Assembly (NCBI GenBank): GCA_958295665.1
Contig: OY282560.1
Location: 40,156,590 to 40,220,589, forward strand
DNA from: Tipula vernalis
Lineage: Eukaryota > Arthropoda > Insecta > Diptera > Tipulidae
DNA length: 64,000 nucleotides
Direction of reading: 5' to 3'
The notes under the pieces are model-generated. The model was not told the origin of the DNA, did not search any database, and worked only from the letters and a program-made list of their open reading frames with translations. Within the stretch, counting starts at the first letter, position 1, and every line of letters starts with the position of its first letter. Below are positions 56,162-64,000 of this stretch, piece after piece. The translations under genes were made by a program, and so were the position numbers.

Positions 56162-59100
56162 TTTTTTTAAATGAGTATGTAAATTGAGTTTTTTGTGTTA
56201 ATGAATAAAAAAAGTTTTTCCGAAATAAAAAAAATTAAAAATACTTTCATATATACATTATACATATTATTGTGTCTTCACTATAATATTTTTCTCCTAT
56301 AGTATTAAAAATACCTACTTTTACACCAAGGATTAAAAGTGTAGCTTAGCAACACACACATTTTATAAAATAGTAAGAAAAAGGCCAACTTTAATACCAA
56401 AAAACAGTATTAAAACAAGAGGCTTTTAAGACGTTGGGAGAAAAAAAATTTTATTTATTTTTTTACGGAGCTTTACTTTATTCAACTATAATATGTTAAT
56501 TAGTTTATAATTTGTCTGTATTATTATTAAGTTATTAGTTGAAATAAAGAAATAAATAAATAAATAAAATAAATAAATAAAAAATCAACATAAACAAAAC
56601 TATGTAGAAATGTTTTCTTTCTCTTCTCCATACCAAATGTGGCTAATGGAATGGCTAAGCTATATATATATATATATATATATGTACTATGTTAATGTTT
56701 TTTATGTATATACATAATTACGAAAATACAAAAACGAAGTCAAAACGAATGAAAAATACATGAGAAATTGAGAATATGCTTTACAGTGAAGGGAATATAT
56801 ATTCCATTTAAAATCCAAAATTTCATATCATTTGTAAATGAATTTATTTCCCTTACTAGACACCTAATGTTAGTACCAAAAAATAATATTCAAAGAGTGG
56901 CGCTAGGTGCGCACCGGCTTAACATTTTATTTCGGTATAATCTTTCTTATACTTTTGTGTCAATAATGAGCGGAGAGACATCTATTAGAACTAGTTGGAG
57001 TGTACTTATGGTTCAAAATTTTATTTCAGATGGGGTATGCTGGAGGAAGAAGAATTTAATATAACTGATCCTTAATGTAACTAATGCCTTAAGGCTTAGA
57101 ATTGAATTATGATTAATAAATGGTAATATTATTTGTAGGGATAGGAACATGTTTACATTTGAATTTAGATTATATTATATTTATTGTTGTTTTAATATTT
57201 CTCTTAATTGCTGAAAGCTAATATTTAAATATTTGAAATTATAGAGCGGTTGGACTACGTGAGAGTAGAAATAAATAACTAATTGGTTTTTTGGTTTCAG
57301 AAGAACATCGAAATAAAATATTATCATCAATTTTTTTAATCGGAAATTTGGAGTATTATATAAATATAAATTCTAGTTTAAGGTATTATTTCAGATCGAT
57401 CAGGTTCCAACGTTTTATTATTAATATTTTAATTGTGTTTTCATCGGCTTTATTAGATGTCTGTAACCGGGCCGAGTCTGTCCTCACTAACATTCCTTTT
57501 CCCTCCCTCGATTTTATGTTACATGTAAAAAGGTGTACGATGGCTGCCTGGCCAAGGGCGGATATCACACTATTAGACTTATGTGGTATCGATGTGGCGC
57601 CTTTCTTTACGGGGTGAATATTGCTTTGTTTGGACATATTTCCAACATATTTCCTTGGTGAGGGAGAGTTATGGTGTCGTGTTGTGACATGGGTATAGTG
57701 GTGTGGTAATCGCATTTATACTAGGGGAGTCTTCGGGCAAGAGATAAATAAATTAATTGAGCAATTCTTGGTCGTCTTCAATTGTGGTATGAACGATTCC
57801 TAGTTAGATTGTAATACTAAATCTAACCTTATTCTGTTGAATTCATTTTTGAGATTTGAAATGTTAAGCCGTAAGTGGCAGTTATGGTGGAATCTTTCTA
57901 TATAAAAATAAGAAAATAAAATTTTAAGACACAATTTGTGTTCAAACATTTTGAGCTATCAGAAGCACACAACTCATTTCTAGCCGGTTAAGGGTTTTCA
58001 TGTAATTAATCTGTGTCACAAATTAACAAATAAGACTAATTTTTTTTTACCTGCCCTACAAAAGTGAGTTATAGAAATTTCCTTATCGCGATTCTTTTAT
58101 GTATATGCGGTTTTAATATACCATAATCCGCTATTTTCTTTCCACAGTTACAAAACAGCTCAAACAAAAAGCAAATAATAATAAACCTGTTTATAAAACG
58201 TTTAGAATTTCTAATAATGTAAAAAATGGAATGGAAAATTAGAAAATTTGATTACGATTTTTCATTTTTATATCATCCCATTTTCATTTTTTTTTTGCGA
58301 ACAAGATCATCAGCTTAAATGATTTATTATATAATTTTAAATAATTTTGCCTCGTCGCTGTTTTATTTTTGGATGTCTTAAGGAAAATATTTATTCAGTC
58401 GAAATGAATTTATCATTCGATTATGGATTCTAATTACGTAATTGGACGTAATATACAAATGACAAAGACAGTGATCCAAATATTAACGTTAATCAAATTT
58501 GAAAAGATTCACATAACTTATGACATTATTTTAACCGGTGCAACAAGAAAATTTAAGAAAAAAAACCTGCAAAATCCAACAAATCAAATTTGCCATCTAA
58601 TTCAATTAAACAGCAAAGAAACTTTGCTTGTCAGATAATTCTTTAATTAGGACTTCCTAATCAAACCTCACATACGTTGTCATACGCAAAAAAAGTTTTT
58701 TTTAACAATTTAATTAAATGTCATGCATCACATTATCATCATCATCATCATCTTAATTATGAAAACAACAAACACTTTTACTACAAGAGCAACAATAAGA
58801 AGATGAAATCTAATCAAAAGTTTATTTCTACTGTTGCTGTTTGCCTGTTACGTAAATTTATCTATGGTATCAGGTTGATGCTGAATTCTTATTTATTTTC
58901 CAATTGCGTGATGGCTCATTTTATGACAGGTTCATTTATTGGGGACAATACAAATAATCCAGATTAATCGATGCCTTATACAATGCTACACAATAATCTT
59001 AAGCCATATAAAATAATTGCTTCAATTTAAACCAAAAAATTGTCCAGGCAAACAGTGTAATTAATTTTCCAAACTTTAACATTTTCAACTATATATTTCA

Positions 59101-59683
59101 AATACCACGAAATGTAACATACTAATCTGTTTTTTAAATTGCATTTATTCATTTTTTGTGTTGTCCGAAATACTAAAAGACAAAAAAAGACAAAAAAAAC
59201 ACATTTTCACACAATTCAAATGCTCTGTAATTTCCCGAAAATACCAAAAAACACTTTTGTCGGTTTTGCAGTAGACATACATACGAGTATTCTGCTTTAC
59301 AAATTTTCCAAATGAAAAATGATTTTTTTTATGTTTTTTGCCATTCTCTTGGGTATTGTCTAATTTTTACACACGAGATAAATTGGAAAATTTACCTCTT
59401 TGTCCACTTAGCACGAGTTTTGATTTTTAATTGACATTTTTATAAAATCATTTTCCTTTTGCCATACACATTAAAAAGTCAGATTTATATTTATAGAATA
59501 TCAAGTGGGAGTTTTTGAATTAATCTTTGTGTGTCAACAATAAACTACTTTACAAATGCCGAAGTAGTGTAATATTGCAAACCTAACTTCCACATAGTAA
59601 AAATTTTAATCAACAAAATACATAATAAAACATTCATCTTGGAATAAAATATTGAGTTTTTAATAATGAGACAGAAATCATCG
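56162..59683. other. No gene; dispersed repeat and microsatellites
   Basis: 56,330-56,341 repeats GGATTAAAAGTG. 56,540-56,585 is AAAT-rich and 56,659-56,682 is (TA)n. 56,781-56,873 is a dispersed repeat (listed). 57,291-57,617 (+) and 57,386-57,715 (-) are overlapping open stretches of about 109 codons in a locally GC-richer patch, neither with a recognisable motif. 58,735-58,755 is a short (TCA)n. The rest is AT-rich. Confidence 0.5.
56781..56873 (+). repeat. Dispersed repeat, copy B
   Basis: Plus-strand counterpart of 47,575-47,668. Downstream, near 57,873, a GCCGTAAGTGGCA stretch resembles the ACGGTAAGTGGCA donor-like site that follows copy A, so both may be 5' leaders of the same element family. 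Confidence 0.65.
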
Positions 59684-60000
59684 TGTTAAAGTTAGCCGAA
59701 AGTATATATCTGACAGTAAAAAGTCGTTAATGTAAATTACATGATTTACAACATTCCAGCCGAAAAGGAGAAACATGCTGGTTTATAGCGAAAATTTAAC
59801 AGGATACATGAAATGCATTGAAAAAGTTTTACAATAGTCATGGAAAATTTTGTTCCTTAGAATCCAAAAAAAATTGCATATTTGAACAAAATCATCTTCT
59901 ACACTGTACATCTGGAGATGAATAGTTTTAATCTGATTTTTCAGTAGCTACCGCAGGAAAGAAATTAAGTTTGAGGAGTTTCCCATAGGAAAAAAAAATG
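59684..60000 (+). mobile_element. Relative of the foldback element
   Basis: It begins GTGTTAAAGTTAGCCGAAAG, the same end as the foldback at 39,603, then TGACAGTAAAAAGTCGTTAATG, CATTCCAGCCGAAA and further on CATCTGGAGATGAAT, TTCAGTAGCTACCGCAGGAAA and GTTTCCCATAGGAAA, matching the order of motifs in the 147-bp units in diverged form. Only one arm is seen. Confidence 0.7.
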
Positions 60001-60004
60001 CAAA

Positions 60005-60612
60005 TAGCGGTTTTGCATCAAATTAATAAAAAGCCGTTAACACCCCTTGTCTGAGAATTGGACTCAAGTTTTGATAGTTCACGAAATAGCTGATTACATT
60101 ATCCATCCAAAAAGCTACAAAGGTATACCCTAACCAAAGAAATAAATGTGCTTCGAATTTTAAACTCCAAAATGCGGTTTTGCATCAAATTGTTTAAGAG
60201 CAATTAACACCCCTGGTTATAGATTTAAACTCAGGTTGTGATAGTTCAGGAAATATCTGATTAAATTTTCTATCCAACAAGCTATGTAGGTATCCCCTAA
60301 GCAGAGAAATAAATAGACTTCGAATTTTAAACTACCAATTGAGTTTGGCATGAAATAGATAAAAGGCCATTGTCACCCCTTTTTATAGAATTGGACTCAA
60401 GTTGTGATAGTTAACTGATTATATTCTCCATCCATAATGCTACGAAGGTATCCTCTAACCAGAGAAATAAATGTACTTCTAATTTCAAACTTCAAAATGT
60501 GGTTTTGCATCAAATTGTTTAAGAGCTATTAAGACCCCTTGTTAGAGATTTGGACTCAGGTTGTGATAGTTCAGGAAATATCTGATTAAATTCACTATCC
60601 AATAAGCCAGTT
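60005..60612. repeat. Tandem array, about 165-bp unit, 3.6 copies
   Basis: The anchor GGTTTTGCATCAAATT (or variants) lies at about 60,009, 60,176, 60,341 and 60,501; each unit also holds ACTCAGGTTGTGATAGTTCA-like text and CTAACCAGAGAAATAAATG. The last copy stops abruptly at about 60,612. It follows directly on the foldback relative, so it may be its internal region. Confidence 0.88.
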
Positions 60613-60774
60613 CCAATTTTAAACTTTAACAAAACAGTATTTTATTGCGAATAATATCACTGATGCCGGTCGACAGAAATCGTGTTTTCTATTGCGTGGG
60701 CAGGTGTTGATGCTTATCACACAATAAAAAAAGTGTACTGTGAAAATTCGTTCGATACAGAAAATTTTGATGCT

Positions 60775-61509
60775 GTCGAGTAAAAGTTAAGTGAATTTTA
60801 TTCAAAATCTGTCCATATTTTGTCAGCTCGTTTCAAATGTTGGCAGCTAAAAATATGAAACCGGGTGATTCGTACATGTCATGGATTGCGGATTTACGTG
60901 ATGCTGCTGTAAAATGTGAGTTCAAATGTGAGTGCAAGAAATCTTACACAGATACCGCTATTATAGGGATATGATAGTATTACATACGATTCATGACCCC
61001 GTTAGAACAGCAATTTTGCAGTTAGTAAACCCGAAGTTGGAGGATGTCATCAAACTTGCTCAAGCTCATGAGAGCACACAAGCCGCAATTGATGTGTTAA
61101 AAAGTAATTCACAATTACTTAATCACAGTTTCTCACATGAAGTAAACCAAAATACAGGCGTAGTCATACGCCATCACATCCTAAACTTAGATCGTGTCCT
61201 GGGTGTTACAGTCATCATGAACGTGAAAAATGTAAATTTTTAATGGCTAATTGTCATCGATGTGGTAAAACGGGACATATTGCGTCAGCTTGCAAAAGCA
61301 GTTCATCACCTTATAGTCAACAGAAAGGTGACAAAGGAAATCGTCAAGGCAGTATCAAGCCAAACAGTCAACGTCGAAGTCTATCATTTGAGAACATATA
61401 TAGTATCGATTTATTTGAGTATCTGGAATCGCCAGTATCGGACGATGTCAAGATTATAAATGAGCAATCAGCACTCCAGGCTAACAAGATTAGTCAAGCG
61501 ATACAATAA
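60775..61509 (+). pseudogene. gag: gag of the mag-like element
   Basis: Capsid-like pieces: KNMKPGDSYMSWIADLRDAA with VKCEF (about 60,855), a break near 60,940, then ILQLVNPKLEDVIKLAQAHE (about 61,015). After a further frame change, 61,243-61,509 reads CHRCGKTGHIASAC, a perfect C-x2-C-x4-H-x4-C zinc knuckle, followed by a basic Ser/Gln-rich tail. It would package the element RNA. Interrupted by stops and frameshifts. Confidence 0.82.
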
Positions 61510-61536
61510 GCTAAGAATAATCCGGCACAGAAGGAA

Positions 61537-64000
61537 GTGTCATCCAATTCAATTGGGGATCCGAAGTCCACTGTTTATAGTGTACATCTGACGAGCAAAT
61601 CAGTACAGCACGTTGGTAAGAAAATCTATTTGTCGATGGAAATTAACAAGAAAATTTTGAAATTTTTAGTCGATACCGGTGCTACTGCCTCATTAGTGGG
61701 TAATGATGGATATGTTGAGCTGGGTAAGCCATATTTGAGTCCAGCCTCAACAATTTTGAAAGCTTATGGTGAAAGTTTAATGTAGATGTCAAATTTCGTG
61801 ACAGTTATGTTAATTTGCCATTGCTCGTGACAGCCACAAAAGGAGCAAATGTTTTTGGTATGAATTGGTTCAATGCATTCGGATTGGATAATTGTGTCAA
61901 ACAAATTGATGACTTGTGTTCCAAATACAGTATAGTTTTCGAGAACAGTTTGGGACACTGCACAATTTTTAAAGCGCATTTATCGTTGAAAGAAAACTAC
62001 ACTCCACGATCATTCAAAGTGCGGCCCTTACCTTTCGAGCAACAAAGTAAAGTACGCAATGAAATTGACAGGCTTGTATCTATAGGTGTCTTGAAACCAG
62101 TCAAATTCAGCAACTGGACAACACCCATTGTTGTGGTTAGCAAACCTCAAAATAACATACGCATTTGTGGAGACTTCAAGGTGACTGTGAATCCTCAATT
62201 GAATGTGGAGCAGTATCCAAATCCCAGAGTAGAACAATTGTTCCAGCGTCTACAAGGTGGTTAACGATTTTCGAAACTGGACTTAAAAGACGCCTACCTT
62301 CAATTGGAACTTGATGATGAGTCAAAGGAACTTGCTATTATAACAACTCCCTTTGGATTATTCCAGTACCAGCGCCTTCCTTTCGGAATTGCCAGTGCTC
62401 ATGCTATCTATCAACGTTTTGTCGAGCAGTTGATTGCAGATTTGGATCTTGCTACGACATATCAAGACGACATTATCATTGGAAGTCGTTTTGAAGAGAT
62501 TAGCAGATGTTAACCTTCGGTGTAATCGCTTGAAATGTAAATTTTTTCAGCGTGAAGTCCAATATCTTGGGTATATTTTGGATGAAAGGTGTATACGCCC
62601 GTCTGACTCCCGTCTCATAGCATATAGAGACATCCACGACCGAAGAAACTTAAAGATTTAAGCGCATTTTTGAATAAAGTAAATTACTATAATCGCTTTA
62701 TTAAAAATGTTTCTCAAATTGCAGCTCCACTAAATGAGCTGAGAAGAAATTATGCTGTTTTTCAGTGGACACAAAGACAAGAAAACGCGTTCCAAACAAT
62801 AAAGAAATGGCTGTTGGATACAGTAATGTTGGTTCATTATCGCCCAGATTATCCATTAGTTCTGGCGACTGATGCATCTAGTTACGGAATAGGAACTGTC
62901 TTATCACACATATATCCGGACGATTCCGAGCATCCAATTGCGTTTGGGTCAAAGGCATTGAATGAGCACCAACGCATATATAGTCAAATCGAGAAGGAAG
63001 CTCTGTCGATTGTGTTTGGTTGGCATAAGTATCAGTACCTGTATGGTCGTAAATTCATTTTTGTGACGGACCATAAGCCTTTGGTTTCACTTTTCAACCC
63101 TGAAGAAGGTCTACCAGTAATGACTATAAATAGATTACAGAGGTGGGCAATCTTTCTGATGTGTTACACCTACACAATCAGATACAAACCAACAGAAAAG
63201 CATGGTAATGCTGATGCACTCTCACGGTTGGCAGTAGGGCCTGATGAAGAATTTGATCGAGAGGAGCAATGTGCATTTAATAGCCAGAAAATCAGCAAAG
63301 CAACCAAGAAAAATCATCAATTGTCAAAAATTCTAAAATTCACGAGAAGTGGCTGGCCAAGCACGGTGGACCGTGACTTGCAGTCTTTTGAAGTAAGAAA
63401 TGCACTAAATTGTTTTAATGATGTTTTGCTATTGCAGACTGAACACACAAGAGTGGTAGTTCCTATCAGTTTGCGACGTGAAGTGTAAAGATGCTTCATA
63501 TTGGACATTGGGGCGTTGTGAGGATGAAGCAACTAGCCCGTCGATATTGTTGGTGGCCGAAAATCGACGAAGAGATTAAGTATGATGCAAAGGCTTGTAG
63601 AAGTTGTCAAGAAGTGGCTCCTAACCCGCCAAAGCAATTTAGTAACTGGCCTGCCGCAACTTAAACTTGGGAACGCATACATATTGATTTTGCGGGAGCT
63701 TTCCTAAACCAAATGTGGTTAATTTGTGTGGATAGTTTCTGAAAATATCAATATGTAATTAAGGTGGCTGATATTACTTCAAAGACAACAATTCGGGCCT
63801 TAATAGGCCTTTTCACTACAGAGGGACTACCAGATATAGTTATCAGTGACAATTGACCCTCTTTCACATCACATGACTTTGCGGAGTTTTGTGAAAAAAA
63901 TGGTATTGAGCACCTTACCACCGCACCATTCCATCCAGCGTCAAATAATGAAGCAGAACGTTTTGTCAGAACGTTTAAAGCCACATTGACAAAAGAAATG
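61537..64000 (+). pseudogene. pol: pol of the mag-like element, multiple breaks
   Basis: Protease LKFLVDTGATASLVG (about 61,663), then a frame change. The RT starts at 61,815 (MNWFNAFGLDN) and runs through RPLPFEQQ and ICGDFKV to a stop at 62,262-62,264, then LDLKDAYLQLELD, LPFGIASAHAIYQRF and TTYQDDIIIG (62,455-62,485), with Gln at the second position of the usual YxDD. After a frame break, CKFFQREVQYLGYILD. RNase H lies at 62,670-63,488 (LATDASSYGIG, EKEALSIVFG, VTDHKPLV, NADALSR). Integrase from 63,500 (RRYCWWPKIDEEI, CRSCQE, HIDFAGAF, VISDN with a stop after it, PFHPASNNEAERF) continues past the window edge. Inactive. Confidence 0.9.

Larger units (their letters stand above)
60690..64000 (+). 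mobile_element. Decayed mag-like Ty3/gypsy element, runs off the window
   Basis: gag, zinc knuckle, protease, RT, RNase H and integrase pieces occur in that order on the plus strand. The RT region (NEIDRLVSIGVLKPV, ICGDFKVTVNP, YPNPRVEQLFQRL) has the wording typical of the mag group, a different lineage from the elements at 21 and 28-37 kb. No 5' LTR was recognised upstream and the 3' part lies beyond the window. Confidence 0.88.

Noticed and set aside
57291..57715. Overlapping sense and antisense frames of about 109 codons as a host gene
   Set aside because: No recognisable domain, start context or splice pattern; probably a GC-richer repeat leader.

Overview
The window looks like AT-rich genomic DNA of an insect, most likely a brachyceran fly. 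That is an inference from base composition and from the mobile-element families present. I found no convincing host gene. Almost everything recognisable is a mobile element, a remnant of one, or a repeat. There are no prokaryotic signals, no tRNA or rRNA gene and no CRISPR array that I can support.

Layout. 1-637 is a 154-bp tandem satellite. 1.8-2.1 kb and 7.6-8.3 kb hold decayed non-LTR (LINE) reverse transcriptase (RT) and endonuclease pieces. 4.5-6.0 kb holds a cluster of related solo LTRs in both orientations. 6.1-6.9 kb, 11.0-11.8 kb, 14.5 kb, 50.8-51.9 kb and 54.0-54.3 kb hold inverted-repeat (MITE or foldback type) elements. 13.4-13.7 kb carries one terminus of a Tc1-like element. 16.3-17.9 kb is a 10-bp (TATAAATTCT-like) satellite with insertions, including a 5'-truncated LINE tail. 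21.0-22.5 kb is a broken Ty3/gypsy pol. 23.7-25.9 kb is a minus-strand LINE with RT and RNase H.

The centrepiece at 27,753-37,431 is a full-length Ty3/gypsy LTR retrotransposon of 9,679 bp. Its two 1,724-bp LTRs are nearly identical, it has a 4-bp target duplication ATGT, a tRNA-Lys-type primer site, gag, and an intact 1,000-residue-class pol (PR-RT-RNase H-IN). Gag and pol are joined by a textbook -1 frameshift signal: slippery GGGAAAC, 8-nt spacer, perfect 10-bp hairpin. Gag carries one in-frame stop and a damaged zinc knuckle.

39.5-46.3 kb is a nest: a foldback element with ten 147-bp units sits inside the terminal repeat of a Tc1-type transposon. That transposon apparently sits inside a minus-strand LINE that encodes an OTU-type cysteine protease domain ahead of its endonuclease and RT. 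49.3-50.6 kb is another LINE (minus strand) and 52.3-53.2 kb another Tc1 transposase remnant.

54.9-56.2 kb is the best intact gene: a two-exon Crypton-like tyrosine recombinase of about 394 residues with all catalytic residues. A GC-rich hairpin lies upstream, and its 12-bp edge motif recurs downstream. 59.7-60.6 kb holds a relative of the foldback element and a 165-bp tandem array. 60.7-64.0 kb is a decayed mag-like Ty3/gypsy element that runs off the end of the window.
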